A stretch of 64,000 bases of DNA. Source: JADCGM01 sp943370355. GTDB lineage: Bacteria > Pseudomonadota > Alphaproteobacteria > Sphingomonadales > Sphingomonadaceae. Every line of letters begins with the position of its first letter. Within the stretch, counting starts at the first letter, position 1. The position numbers and the translations under genes were made by a program. The stretch covers positions 7,317-71,316 of the forward strand of contig CALRQP020000018.1 in assembly GCA_943370355.1 (NCBI GenBank). The letters run 5' to 3'. The notes below the pieces were generated by a model that was not told where the DNA came from, made no database searches, and saw only the letters and a list, made by a program, of their open reading frames with translations. This document shows positions 1 through 8,753 of this stretch, one piece after another.

Positions 1-2
1 GC

Positions 3-1292
3 GGCGCGTCGCGGCAGGGTGCAGAGGTGACGTTGTGCTGGCCAGATGGCCGCGAGCAACGCTGTTACCTCGCCTATGATAGCCGGGCCGGCGATCCGAA
101 GCGTCTGCCCTTCTTTCGCCGCGAGGCTGCGATCCTCGCCGCGCTGACCGGCCCGCTCGCCGACCAAGGGGTTCGTGCGCCGAGGCTTGTTACATCGGAA
201 GCGGGACATCTGGCGCTGCTGACTGAGTTGACCCCGGGTCGCGACCGCTTCGGCGATGCAACCGATGCCGGTGCTCTATCGGCCGACTTCATGGCCCAGT
301 TGGCCGCGCTGCACCGCCTCGACGTCGCCGACCCATCGCTTGCGGAACTCGGCGATCCAACGCGATCGGTCGCACAAACGGTTCGCGCGCGGATCGCCGA
401 ACTCAAGGCGGAAAATCTTGCGACGGTGCCCGATCCGGTCCTGCAGCTTGCGCTGCAATGGCTGGCCGAAAACATTCCTGCGGATCGCGGCGCGCCGGTG
501 GTCGTTCACGGTGACGCAGGTCCCGGGAATTTCCTGCACCAGGACAATCGTGTCACCGCGCTGCTCGACTGGGAGTTCGTGCATTTCGGCGACCCGATGG
601 AGGATCTCGCGCAGATCTGGGTGCGCAGCATGATCCAGCCTTTTGTGCCGATGCGCGACGCCTTTGCGGCCTATGAAGCGGCGGGCGGGGTCGCCGTCGA
701 TCTCGACCGGGTGCGGTTTCACCGCCTCTATTTCCAGCTCGGCTTCGTGGTCGGCGGGCATGCCGCGCTCAACAGCGACACCGGCGTCAAAACGGCGATG
801 CTCGGTGCCTCGATGATGTACAACACGGCGCACATGCGGGTGATCGTCGAATCGCTCGGCGAGCTGACCGGGCAGGCATTCGTGCCGGTCGCCTTGCCCG
901 CTATCGCGTCAGGCCCAGCTGATCGGACTTTCCAGATCGCGCTCGATGACCTGCGCGACGATATCGTGCCGCGCATCGGCGATCAGCATGCCGCCGCCAA
1001 GGCGAAATCGATCGCCCGGCTAGTCAAATATTGGCGTGCGCGCGACCGCTATGGCGCGGCGTTCGTGGCGGCGGAGCTGGACGAGATCTCAACGGCGCTG
1101 GGCCGACGGATCGACGGGCTCCTTCCGGCACGCGCGGCCTTGGCCCAGGCGGTCGTCGATGGCAGAATCGGCCGCGCACAGGCCCTGCAGTTGTGCTTCA
1201 ACCGCGTCACGCGCGACACCGCGCTGATGGCGGATGCGATGGGTGCGCTCGCGAAGACCTATTTTCCACCGTTGGATGGAGCAAAGCGATGA
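3..1292 (+). CDS. APH-fold phosphotransferase (kinase), 5' end cut by window edge
   Basis: The visible 429 residues belong to the aminoglycoside phosphotransferase/choline-kinase fold. The frame is open to the window edge and starts with GASRQGA, the end of the glycine-rich nucleotide loop, so the true start lies to the left and the GTG at 27 is not a likely start. The catalytic loop HGDAGPGN and the following LLDWEF with the metal-binding Asp are intact. About 130 residues after the kinase fold form a helical C-terminal extension that I cannot name with confidence; it loosely recalls DUF6285 proteins found beside such kinases. The stop overlaps the next ATG (ATGA), so it is in an operon with two SDRs. 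Related kinase domains of ACAD10/ACAD11 phosphorylate 4-hydroxyacyl-CoA; the same role here is inference. Confidence 0.8.
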   Translation, partial: GASRQGAEVTLCWPDGREQRCYLAYDSRAGDPKRLPFFRREAAILAALTGPLADQGVRAPRLVTSEAGHLALLTELTPGRDRFGDATDAGALSADFMAQLAALHRLDVADPSLAELGDPTRSVAQTVRARIAELKAENLATVPDPVLQLALQWLAENIPADRGAPVVVHGDAGPGNFLHQDNRVTALLDWEFVHFGDPMEDLAQIWVRSMIQPFVPMRDAFAAYEAAGGVAVDLDRVRFHRLYFQLGFVVGGHAALNSDTGVKTAMLGASMMYNTAHMRVIVESLGELTGQAFVPVALPAIASGPADRTFQIALDDLRDDIVPRIGDQHAAAKAKSIARLVKYWRARDRYGAAFVAAELDEISTALGRRIDGLLPARAALAQAVVDGRIGRAQALQLCFNRVTRDTALMADAMGALAKTYFPPLDGAKR

Positions 1293-2170
1293 CCGTCCCG
1301 GCGCACCACATCGTCGTCGAACCGCCACCGTCCAGCGTTTCGCCATTTCCGGCGGATATGTTTGCGGGCCAGGTCGCGCTGGTGACGGGCGGCGGCTCCG
1401 GGCTTGGCTTCGGCATGGCGAGCGGGTTCGTGCAGGCCGGAGCCGCCGTCGCGCTGATGGGCCGGACGCTCGAGAAAACCCAGGCCGCAGCAGCGCGCAT
1501 CGAGGCTGCCGGCGGCCGGGCCTTTGCGGTGTCCGGCGATGTCCGCGAACCCGAGGCAATCGCAGCGGCGTTCGATGCGGCCGAGGCGGCGCTTGGACCT
1601 GTGTCGATCCTTGCCAACAATGCCGGGGCCAATTTCCCGGTGCTCGCGGAAGCCATGTCGCCCAATGCCTGGCGGGCGGTGACACGCATCGCCATTGACG
1701 GGACTTTTTTCGCATCGACCGAATTTGCGCGGCGACGGATCGCGGCGGGGCAGGGTGGCGCGATCGTCAACAACAGCGCACAATATGTCTGGTCGGGATT
1801 CCCGGGCGACGCACACAGCGCCGCTGCCAAGGCGGCGATCGTCACGATGACGTCGGAGCTGGCGCGCGAATGGAAGCCGCAGGGCATCCGAGTGAATTGC
1901 ATTGCGGCGGGCTTCTTCCCGCATGCCGACAGTACCAATGGCGACGACCCCGAGGTGGTCGGGCGGCTGGCCGGGATGATGCCGATGGGTCGGACTGGAC
2001 GCATGCAGGAATTGGGCTGGGCAGCGGCGTTCCTATGCTCGCATTTCGCTTCCGGGATCACCGGCGAGACCTTGGTCATCGACGGTGCCGAACGGCTGCG
2101 GCGCAGCCTGATGCAGCCCGATTTCGTGCCGCCGCGCGAACGGGTCGCGATCTGGGGAGACCGGCCATGA
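1289..2170 (+). CDS. SDR oxidoreductase, 2,4-dienoyl-CoA reductase (DECR) type
   Basis: A 293-residue NAD(P)-dependent SDR. The Rossmann motif TGGGSGLG is at residues 33-40 and NNAG at 110-113. It lacks the usual YxxxK; instead Ser177 and Lys181 in SAAAK, with Tyr166 fifteen residues before the Lys, match the Tyr/Ser/Lys spacing known for DECR-type enzymes. The family reduces 2,4-dienoyl-CoA with NADPH during degradation of unsaturated acyl chains. I chose the ATG that overlaps the kinase stop; the frame is open further upstream but lies inside the kinase. The C-terminal tail (LRRSL..P.FVP.RE) is shared with the SDR at 32651-33565, so the two are paralogues. Exact substrate unknown. Confidence 0.8.
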   Translation: MTVPAHHIVVEPPPSSVSPFPADMFAGQVALVTGGGSGLGFGMASGFVQAGAAVALMGRTLEKTQAAAARIEAAGGRAFAVSGDVREPEAIAAAFDAAEAALGPVSILANNAGANFPVLAEAMSPNAWRAVTRIAIDGTFFASTEFARRRIAAGQGGAIVNNSAQYVWSGFPGDAHSAAAKAAIVTMTSELAREWKPQGIRVNCIAAGFFPHADSTNGDDPEVVGRLAGMMPMGRTGRMQELGWAAAFLCSHFASGITGETLVIDGAERLRRSLMQPDFVPPRERVAIWGDRP

Positions 2171-2742
2171 GCGGCTGGCTGCAGGGCAAGCGCGTCCTCG
2201 TGCTGGGGACCGGCGAGGCTGCGGAGATCGTCGCTGCCGCTGTCGCGGCCTCCGGTGCCGAATGCCGCCGTGCGGAAGCGTGGGACGACACAGTCAATCG
2301 GCCGGATGATGACGCGCTGGTGCATGCTGGTGTGGCTTCGCGGTGGCGCGCGGCCGTCGACACCGACCTGGCGGCGTGGCGCGCGTCGCAGTCAGCCAAC
2401 CTCGACAGCCGCTTTCTGGCGACCGCTGCGTTTTTCCGGAATTGCGCAGCGGCGAAGCGACCGGGGTCGGTGCTCATGCTGGCTGCCGCGGAGGGCGATG
2501 CAGCGCGAGCGACAGCGAATGGTGCCCTCGACAATCTGGTCAAATCACTCGCCGTCGAATGGGCGCGCGACGGTGTCAGGACCAATGCAATCATGAGCCG
2601 GCAGATCGGGCAGGACAATTCGGTTGCCGACGGTGCGCGGGCCGCGCTTGGCAATCTCGCGGTCTGGCTGCTCAGCGACTTTGCGGGCTATGTGAATGGC
2701 ACCGTCACCGGCATTGACGAAACCAGCCGTGGACGGCAGTGA
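2167..2742 (+). CDS. short, probably non-catalytic SDR-like protein
   Basis: A 191-residue protein whose ATG overlaps the previous stop. It keeps the outline of an SDR: a degenerate nucleotide loop (VLGTGEAAE) near residue 12, the helix LVKSLAVEWARDGVRTNAI, and a C-terminal GTVTGID like the usual GxxxxVDGG. The NNAG motif and the YxxxK catalytic pair are missing and it is about 60 residues shorter than classical SDRs. It may be a decayed paralogue, or a structural partner of the full-length SDR just upstream with which it is translationally coupled. I see no frameshift, and the reading frame is clean. Function not assigned. Confidence 0.65.
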   Translation: MSGWLQGKRVLVLGTGEAAEIVAAAVAASGAECRRAEAWDDTVNRPDDDALVHAGVASRWRAAVDTDLAAWRASQSANLDSRFLATAAFFRNCAAAKRPGSVLMLAAAEGDAARATANGALDNLVKSLAVEWARDGVRTNAIMSRQIGQDNSVADGARAALGNLAVWLLSDFAGYVNGTVTGIDETSRGRQ

Positions 2743-2743
2743 G

Positions 2744-2759
2744 ATATATAACCAAGTAT
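2744..2759. promoter_or_regulatory. motif A operator, site A1 (weakest)
   Basis: ATATATAACCAAGTAT matches 11 of 16 positions of the reference motif TTATCTAACTAGGTAA. It lies in the 42-base gap between the SDR-like gene and the first acyl-CoA dehydrogenase, 26 bases before the GTG start, and suggests an internal promoter for the ACAD pair. The core CTAG is replaced by CAAG, so this is the least certain of the seven sites. Confidence 0.45.
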
Positions 2760-2784
2760 AATTCGTGAGCCCGGGGATGACCGC

Positions 2785-3879
2785 GTGAATTTCGACCTGT
2801 CCGACGAACAGAAGATGCTGGCCGAGCAGGCGCGCGGTCTGCTCGCGGAGCGCTCGACCTTCGACCGGTTGCGCGCCCTCATCGACTCCCGTGCGGAATG
2901 GGATGAGCCACTGTGGCGGGAACTGGCGGCGATGGGGTTTCTGGGTGCCAATATCCCCGAAGAATTCGGCGGGCTCGGCCTGTCGGAACTCGACCTTGGC
3001 GTGATCAGCGAGGAGCTCGGGCGCAGCAACGCGGCGGTGCCATTATTTTCGTCGATCGTACTTGCAGCCGATGCGATCCGGCTGGCCGGTACGGCCGAGC
3101 AGAAGGCCGAATGGCTGCCCAAACTCGGCAGCGGCGAGGTCGTGGGATGCTTCGCCAGCGCCGAAGGGCCGGGTCCGCTCGTCGGCAGCGCGACGCGCAT
3201 TGCCGGCGGCCGGATCAGCGGCATCAAGACGCCGGTTGCCGACGCCGGCATCGCGTCGATCGCGGTGGTCGCCAGCGGCAGCACGCTGGCGCTAGTCCGG
3301 CTCGAACAGCCCGGCGTCCTACGCAGCAAGCTCGGTAGCTTCGACGAGTTGCGTGCGCATTATCGCATCGAGTTCGCGGATGCCGCTGCCGAGATATTGC
3401 CCGGCGGCGGAGCCGGGCTCGTCCAGCAGCTGCTCGACCGCGCCGCCGTACAAGCGGCGTTCGAGGCAGTTGGCGGCGCGGATGCCTGCCTGCACATGGC
3501 GCGCGACTATGCGCAGGAGCGGCGCATTTTCGGCCGGCCACTGTCGTCCTACCAGGCGATCAAGCACAAGCTCGCCGACCTCGCGGTTGCGGTCGAAGTG
3601 GCCCGGTCCAATGCCTTCTTCGGCGGGTGGGCGGCGGGCGAATCCGCCGATCAGCTGCCGGCGGCGGCAGCAGCAGCACGGCTGACGGCCATTGCGGCCT
3701 TCGAGATGGGCGCGCGCGAAAATCTGCAAGTGCACGGCGGCATCGGCTACACATTCGAGGCGAATTGCCATTTCTTTTACCGGCGCGAGCGGATGCTGGC
3801 GGTCAATCTCGGCGGACGCGAAGCCTGGGCCGACCGGTTGATCGGCGAGCTTCCCGGTAGTCAGGCAAAGGCGGGCTGA
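2785..3879 (+). CDS. acyl-CoA dehydrogenase, short subunit of a split pair
   Basis: A 364-residue flavin acyl-CoA dehydrogenase-fold protein. The N-terminal helical domain (LSDEQKMLAEQARGLL) and C-terminal motifs RRIFGRPLSSYQAIKHKLAD and VHGGIGYTFE are intact, but the middle-domain TEPxAGSD signature that holds FAD and substrate is degenerate (SAEGPGPLVGSATR). This is the pattern of the smaller subunit of heteromeric ACADs such as ChsE1-ChsE2 of mycobacterial cholesterol side-chain degradation, where FAD sites are built from two different chains. The partner is the next gene, one base downstream. GTG at 2785 is chosen because ATG at 2777 runs into a stop after two codons. A motif A site lies just upstream. 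Confidence 0.82.
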   Translation: MNFDLSDEQKMLAEQARGLLAERSTFDRLRALIDSRAEWDEPLWRELAAMGFLGANIPEEFGGLGLSELDLGVISEELGRSNAAVPLFSSIVLAADAIRLAGTAEQKAEWLPKLGSGEVVGCFASAEGPGPLVGSATRIAGGRISGIKTPVADAGIASIAVVASGSTLALVRLEQPGVLRSKLGSFDELRAHYRIEFADAAAEILPGGGAGLVQQLLDRAAVQAAFEAVGGADACLHMARDYAQERRIFGRPLSSYQAIKHKLADLAVAVEVARSNAFFGGWAAGESADQLPAAAAAARLTAIAAFEMGARENLQVHGGIGYTFEANCHFFYRRERMLAVNLGGREAWADRLIGELPGSQAKAG

Positions 3880-3880
3880 G

Positions 3881-5095
3881 ATGGATTTCAACGACAATCC
3901 GAAAGAAGCAGCTTTCCGCGCCGAAGTGCGGGCGTGGCTTGCCGCCACCGCCCCGGGGCATGCGATTCCCGAGGGAGTCCGCTTGGAAGACAAAGACGAG
4001 ATGTTGCGGGGCCGTGCCTGGCAGCGTGCGGTGTTCGACGGCGGTTATGCCGGCATCACGCTTCCGAAAGCAATCGGCGGGCGTGGCGGCACGGTGATCG
4101 AGGCCGTGGTCTTCGCCGAGGAAGAATCGAAATATCCGCTGCCGAAGGGGCCCTATACGGGCATCGGCCTCGGCATGGCACTGCCGGTCATCGGCAAACA
4201 TGGCACGCCCGAACAGATCGCGCGCTTTGCTGAGCCGACGCTCAAGGGCGAACTCACCTGGTGCCAGCTCTTCTCCGAGCCCGCCGCCGGCTCCGATCTT
4301 GCCGGGCTACGCACCAAGGCGGTGCGGGACGGCGACGCGTGGGTCGTCAATGGCCAAAAGGTCTGGTCGAGCTGGGCGCATCTGAGTGACTGGGGCATTC
4401 TCGTCGTGCGGACCGATCCGACCGTCCCGAAGCACAAGGGGCTGACATTTTTCGTCGTCGACATGCGCTCGCCCGGCATCGACATCCGTCCGATCCGGCA
4501 GATCTCCGGGGCCAGCGATTTCAATGAAACTTTCCTGACCGATGTGCGGATCCCCGATACCAACCGCATCGGTGCGGTCGGCGAAGGCTGGGCCTGCTGC
4601 ATGACGGTGCTGATGGGCGAACGGCTCGGCAGCGGGTCTTCGAAAAGCGGGGTGATGCCGCTCATCGACTATGCCGCTGCAACGCCGCATGCCAGCGGCA
4701 GCGGCACGGCGCTCGACAGCGGCGCGGTCCGTCTGGCCCTTGCGCAGGCGCTCGCCGAAGAACGCGGCGGCAAATATTTCGAGGCACGGCTGCGCACGAT
4801 GGTGTCGCGCGGCGAGAACCCCGGCGCGCTCGCCGGCATGGTCAAGCTCGCCTATGCGTCGCGGCTGCAGAAGACGAGCGGGCTGGCCATGGAATTGCGC
4901 GGCCTCGACGGGATCGCGCCAGCGGACGGCGACGCGGCGACGCGCGAAATCCATAGCGACTATATCTGGTCGACCGTGATGCGCATCGCGGGCGGCGCCG
5001 ACGAGGTGCTCAAGAACCAGATCGCCGAACGCGTGCTCGGCATGCCCGGCGACATCCGCGCCGACAAGGATGTGCCGTTCGACCAGCTACGGTAG
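3881..5095 (+). CDS. acyl-CoA dehydrogenase, long subunit of a split pair
   Basis: A 404-residue ACAD with the intact middle-domain signature FSEPAAGSDLAGLRTKA (near residues 128-144) and the C-terminal AGGADEVLKNQIAERVLGMP, the counterpart of the usual GGTxEVQRNIIAERVLGLP. It lacks the R-x-x-F-G and GGIGYT elements that the preceding short subunit carries, so the two probably assemble as an alpha2-beta2 enzyme that introduces a C2=C3 double bond into an acyl-CoA. The start is one base after the stop of the short subunit. It ends five bases from the convergent CoA ligase, with no terminator between them. Confidence 0.85.
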   Translation: MDFNDNPKEAAFRAEVRAWLAATAPGHAIPEGVRLEDKDEMLRGRAWQRAVFDGGYAGITLPKAIGGRGGTVIEAVVFAEEESKYPLPKGPYTGIGLGMALPVIGKHGTPEQIARFAEPTLKGELTWCQLFSEPAAGSDLAGLRTKAVRDGDAWVVNGQKVWSSWAHLSDWGILVVRTDPTVPKHKGLTFFVVDMRSPGIDIRPIRQISGASDFNETFLTDVRIPDTNRIGAVGEGWACCMTVLMGERLGSGSSKSGVMPLIDYAAATPHASGSGTALDSGAVRLALAQALAEERGGKYFEARLRTMVSRGENPGALAGMVKLAYASRLQKTSGLAMELRGLDGIAPADGDAATREIHSDYIWSTVMRIAGGADEVLKNQIAERVLGMPGDIRADKDVPFDQLR

Positions 5096-5100
5096 GCGTC

Positions 5101-6621
5101 TTAGGCCGCGCGCGCGGCCTTGCGCGCGGCAGCTGCAGCCTGAAGCGGGGCCTTCAGGTCCTTCTTGAGTACCTTGCCATTCGGATTGTGCGGCAGCTCG
5201 TCCATGATGACAATGGTGCGCGGGACCTTGTTGTCGGCGAGTAGGCTTTTGCACCAGGCGGTCAAGTCGTCGGCCGAGGCCGTGGCACCCGGCCGCAGGC
5301 TGATCGCAGCGGCAATGTCTTCGCCGAGAATCTCATGATCGATCCCGACCACTGCGGCATTCTGCACGGCGGGATGCTGGTGCAGCACCGTTTCGATCTC
5401 GAGTGGCGTAATGTTGTAGCCGCCGCGGATGATAAGCTCCTTGGAGCGTCCGCACAGGATCAGGTCGCCGTCAGCGTCGACGAAGCCCAGGTCGCCGGTC
5501 TTTGTCCAACCCTCCCGGAACGAGTCGCGCGTGGCGGCTTCGTCGTTCCAGTAGCGCCGCGTGTTCTTTTGATAGCCGTAGATTTCGCCGACTTCGCCCG
5601 TCGCGGTCACGACGTTGCCGGCATCGTTGCGCAATTGCATATGGGCGGGCAGCGCGCCGACGCAGCCGGGCTTCAGCAGCTGCGCGCGGGTTCGCGTCGA
5701 GACCCCTATGCCGCCCTCCGACATGCCGTAGCTGTTGCGCATCGAGACGTGCGGCCAGAGCGCCAGCGCCCGGACCACGCTGTCGTGCGGCAGCGGCGCG
5801 GTGCCCGTCATCAGGTAACGCACGCCCGCGAAATCGTAGTCGGCGACATTGGGTTGATCGAGGATCAGCCGCAGCATCGACGGGACCAGATAGACGGTAT
5901 CGGGCTTTTTGGTGCGGACGAGTTCAAGGAAGCCCGCAGGATCGAATTTTGGCTGGGTGTAGGTGGTTGCGCCGCCCCGTGCGGGCAGCATCAACACGCC
6001 AAGATTGCCGCCCGAACCCGTGAAGGGCAGGGCGTGCAACGTTGAGCGCGACCGGTCCATGTTGGTACCCGTCACGCCGTTCATCAGGTCGGGATGACTG
6101 ACGACCACGCCCTTGATCTTGCCCGTCGTCCCGGAGGTGCCGAGAATCTCGGCATCGGCAGTGGCGTCGAACGACGCCTGATCGGGGACCGCCGCGGGAT
6201 CGCGCGGCATCGCGTCCGCGGGCCAGATGCGCTCGAGGCCGCTGGCATCGAGCAGGCCGGGGGCATCGGTAATCGCAAAGCGCGGCGAGGTCAGCGCGGC
6301 ATAATCCGTCACTTCCTTCGGCGACAGGCGCGTGTTGATCGGGCAGGCGATCCCGCCCGCGCGGAACACCGCCATTACGGCGATCGCCATCTCCACGGCA
6401 TGGGCATTGCTGATTGCGAGAAAGACGCGGTCGCCGGGCTGAAGGCCGGCCTTGGCAAGGCCGCCGCCGACCTCGTTGGCTTCGCGGTCCCAGTCGGCAT
6501 AGGTCAGGATCCGGCGCGTATCGTCATGGGCGATCTCGTCTTTTTGCGTCGTCGCGCGCAGTTTCAGCGCATCGCTGATTCTGCGCACCGCCATCCCTGC
6601 CACCACTCGTCTCGTCCCCAT
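5101..6621 (-). CDS. AMP-forming acyl-CoA synthetase (1)
   Basis: A 506-residue member of the ANL superfamily that activates a carboxylic acid through an acyl-AMP to an acyl-CoA. Visible motifs are the P-loop GTSGTTGKIKGVV, the aromatic motif NSYGMSEGG, KTGDLGFVDADGD with the ribose-binding Asp, RSKELIIRGGYNITPLEIE at the hinge, and the catalytic Lys in NPNGKVLKKDL near the C-terminus. ATG at 6621 is used; an in-frame ATG at 6594 is possible. It is divergent from the MaoC gene at 6691, and the motif A site A2 lies between the two starts, so both directions are likely controlled together. Substrate cannot be read from sequence. Confidence 0.88.
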   Translation of the reverse strand: MGTRRVVAGMAVRRISDALKLRATTQKDEIAHDDTRRILTYADWDREANEVGGGLAKAGLQPGDRVFLAISNAHAVEMAIAVMAVFRAGGIACPINTRLSPKEVTDYAALTSPRFAITDAPGLLDASGLERIWPADAMPRDPAAVPDQASFDATADAEILGTSGTTGKIKGVVVSHPDLMNGVTGTNMDRSRSTLHALPFTGSGGNLGVLMLPARGGATTYTQPKFDPAGFLELVRTKKPDTVYLVPSMLRLILDQPNVADYDFAGVRYLMTGTAPLPHDSVVRALALWPHVSMRNSYGMSEGGIGVSTRTRAQLLKPGCVGALPAHMQLRNDAGNVVTATGEVGEIYGYQKNTRRYWNDEAATRDSFREGWTKTGDLGFVDADGDLILCGRSKELIIRGGYNITPLEIETVLHQHPAVQNAAVVGIDHEILGEDIAAAISLRPGATASADDLTAWCKSLLADNKVPRTIVIMDELPHNPNGKVLKKDLKAPLQAAAAARKAARAA

Positions 6622-6652
6622 GCTTGCGGCTTGCCTCGCCTTGGTCGATATA

Positions 6653-6668
6653 TTACCTAGTTAGATAA
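6653..6668. promoter_or_regulatory. motif A operator, site A2 (reference copy)
   Basis: TTACCTAGTTAGATAA, whose reverse complement TTATCTAACTAGGTAA I use as reference. The two strands agree at 12 of 16 positions, so it is a quasi-palindrome suited to a dimeric repressor. It lies between the divergent starts of the CoA ligase (6621) and the MaoC-type gene (6691). Confidence 0.72.
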
Positions 6669-6690
6669 CAAGAGCAAGGGGAGGCCATCA

Positions 6691-7962
6691 GTGGCAACGA
6701 TTCTCGAGAGCGACGAATGGCAGAAGGCTGTCGATTATTCGATCACCGATCACGATATCGACCGGCAGAACCAGTTGCTCGGTTTCATGCAGGCGGCGAA
6801 GACGCGTGAATATATCCAGACCGCCACCGAAGATAATATCCGGAACTTCGCGCACGGAACGGGCAACGACAATCCGCTCTATTGCGATCCCGACTATGGC
6901 AAGCGCACCCGCTGGGGCAGCATGATCGCGCCCGACATGATGGTCGCGCAGATCAATGCCCCGATGCGCGGCGATCCTGTCCCCGATCATATCAAGGCGC
7001 TGAAGAAGAGTCTGTTCAAAGGCGTGCATGTTTTCGTGTCCGGCTCGAAATGGGATTTCTACCGGCCGGTGTTTCCGGGCGACACGATCTACAGCTACAA
7101 TGGCGATGAGACCTGCGACGTCAAAGCGTCGGAATTTTCAGGCCGCTCCGTCATCGCTGTCCGCAAGGACGTGAAGGTCAACCAGCGGGGCGAGGTCGTG
7201 GCGGTTTACCGCATCCTGCGTGTGCTGACCGAGCGCAAGACGGCTGCCAAGAAGGGCAAATATTCGGCGATTCGGCCGCAGTCCTACACCGACGAGGACA
7301 TTGCGAAGATCGACGCCATCTATGCCGGCGAGAAGGTTCAGGGTGGGGAGCCGCGGTACTTCGACGAGGTCGCCGTCGGCAGCAGCCTCGGCACCATGGC
7401 CAAGGGGCCGCTTACCGTGACCGACGTGATCTGCTATCACGCCGGCGGCTATGGCTTCGTGCCCTATGCGCCAACGGTCGGGCGCCTCGCCTATAAGAAC
7501 CGTATGCGGATCCCGGCCTTCTACGTGAAGAATGAGCATGGCATCCCCGACGTCGCGCAGCGGCTGCATTGGGATCCGCTCTGGGCGCAGGCGATCGGCA
7601 ATCCGATGGCCTATGACTATGGTGTAATGCGGGAAAATTACCTCTACCACTATCTGACCGACTGGGCCGGAGACAATGGCATCGTCACGCAGGTCCATGA
7701 CGAGATCCGCAAGTTCAACTATATGGGCGACACCCAGACCATAACGGGCGAAGTGACCGGCAAGCGGGAAGAGGGCGGCCAGAATCTCGTCGATGTCGCG
7801 GTGCGCTTCACCAACCAGCGCGGCGAGGAGACAGTCAAAGCGACCGCGACGATCGCGCTGCCGTCGACGGGCAGGCTTGCAATGTATCCGCAAGTCCCGG
7901 CTGATCTGGCCCAGGAAGCCGCGGCCATGATGGCGCGGCACTGGGAGCTCGGCAAAAAATGA
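6691..7962 (+). CDS. MaoC/FAS1-like double hot-dog protein (acyl-CoA hydratase family)
   Basis: A 423-residue protein with two hot-dog domains: an N-terminal FAS1-like dehydratase domain (about 25-190) and a C-terminal MaoC-like domain (about 215-395). Such proteins hydrate enoyl-CoA or are related to the ChsH1/ChsH2 steroid enoyl-CoA hydratases. The hydratase-2 signature GDxNPxH appears in the N-half only as GNDNPLY, with the catalytic Asp and His positions changed, and in the C-half it is not recognisable (TDVICYHAGGYGFVPY), so activity may be unusual or need a partner. GTG at 6691 follows a strong ribosome site AGGGGAGG at six bases spacing. It heads a six-gene operon. Confidence 0.8.
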   Translation: MATILESDEWQKAVDYSITDHDIDRQNQLLGFMQAAKTREYIQTATEDNIRNFAHGTGNDNPLYCDPDYGKRTRWGSMIAPDMMVAQINAPMRGDPVPDHIKALKKSLFKGVHVFVSGSKWDFYRPVFPGDTIYSYNGDETCDVKASEFSGRSVIAVRKDVKVNQRGEVVAVYRILRVLTERKTAAKKGKYSAIRPQSYTDEDIAKIDAIYAGEKVQGGEPRYFDEVAVGSSLGTMAKGPLTVTDVICYHAGGYGFVPYAPTVGRLAYKNRMRIPAFYVKNEHGIPDVAQRLHWDPLWAQAIGNPMAYDYGVMRENYLYHYLTDWAGDNGIVTQVHDEIRKFNYMGDTQTITGEVTGKREEGGQNLVDVAVRFTNQRGEETVKATATIALPSTGRLAMYPQVPADLAQEAAAMMARHWELGKK

Positions 7963-8753
7963 GCGAAGTCCTGATCGACAATGACGGCGGCGTTCGCATC
8001 ATCATGATGAATCGGCCCGATCGGCTGAACGCACTGACGGGGTCGATCATGGCGCCGCTTGCCGATGCTTGTGCCGATGCAGCGCGCGATGCGTCGGTCG
8101 GCTGCGTGGTCATCACCGGCGCGGGGCGGGGGTTCTGCGCCGGTGGCGATCTGAAGGCCGGCGAGCGCGACAAGGTTGCCGTTGCCGCAAATCCCGAGGC
8201 CGGCAGCCGCACCGAGCAGGGCTTCACCCGGCTGCGCGGCTTCATGGAAACCGCGCGGCTGCTGCACGAGATGCCGAAGCCGGCGATTGCGATGGTCAAC
8301 GGCCCGGTCGCGGGGGCGGGCATCGGCATTGCCGGGGCGTGCGACCTGCGGTTCGCCGGCGAGAGCGCGAGCTTCCTGTCGGCGTTCGACCGCATCGGTG
8401 CTAGTGGCGATTTTGGCTCAACCTGGTTCTGGACCAAGATCCTTGGCACCGGCGTCGCGCGCGAGTTATTCTTCCTTGGCGAGAAGCTGACAGCGGCCGA
8501 GGCGTTCGCCAAAGGCATCTACACGCGTTTGTTCAGCGACGAAGCGCTCAGGGCCGAGACGCTCAAGGCCGCGCACCGTCTCGCCGAAGGCCCGCGTATG
8601 GGCTTCCGTTATATGAAGGCCAATCTCAACCTCGCCGAGGACGCCGCCTTCGAAGCCGCGCTCGATCATGAAGCGCTCAACATGACCCTGTCGACGCAGG
8701 CGACCGGCGCGATCTGGAAAGCAGCCCAGGCGGCGAAGACCAGCGGTGAGTGA
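7959..8753 (+). CDS. enoyl-CoA hydratase/isomerase (crotonase fold), atypical active site
   Basis: A 264-residue crotonase-fold protein; start overlaps the previous stop (ATGA). The CoA-binding and oxyanion-hole elements GRGFCAGGDLK and PVAGAGIGIAGACDLRF are clear. At the two positions where classical hydratases have Glu (GGxxELA and PExxLG) it has Ile/Ala (GAGIGIAG) and Asp (FDRIGASGDFGS), so it is more likely an isomerase, hydrolase or lyase of the superfamily than a plain hydratase. It overlaps the next crotonase gene by eight bases. The two adjacent crotonases probably serve different steps of one cycle. Confidence 0.8.
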   Translation: MSEVLIDNDGGVRIIMMNRPDRLNALTGSIMAPLADACADAARDASVGCVVITGAGRGFCAGGDLKAGERDKVAVAANPEAGSRTEQGFTRLRGFMETARLLHEMPKPAIAMVNGPVAGAGIGIAGACDLRFAGESASFLSAFDRIGASGDFGSTWFWTKILGTGVARELFFLGEKLTAAEAFAKGIYTRLFSDEALRAETLKAAHRLAEGPRMGFRYMKANLNLAEDAAFEAALDHEALNMTLSTQATGAIWKAAQAAKTSGE

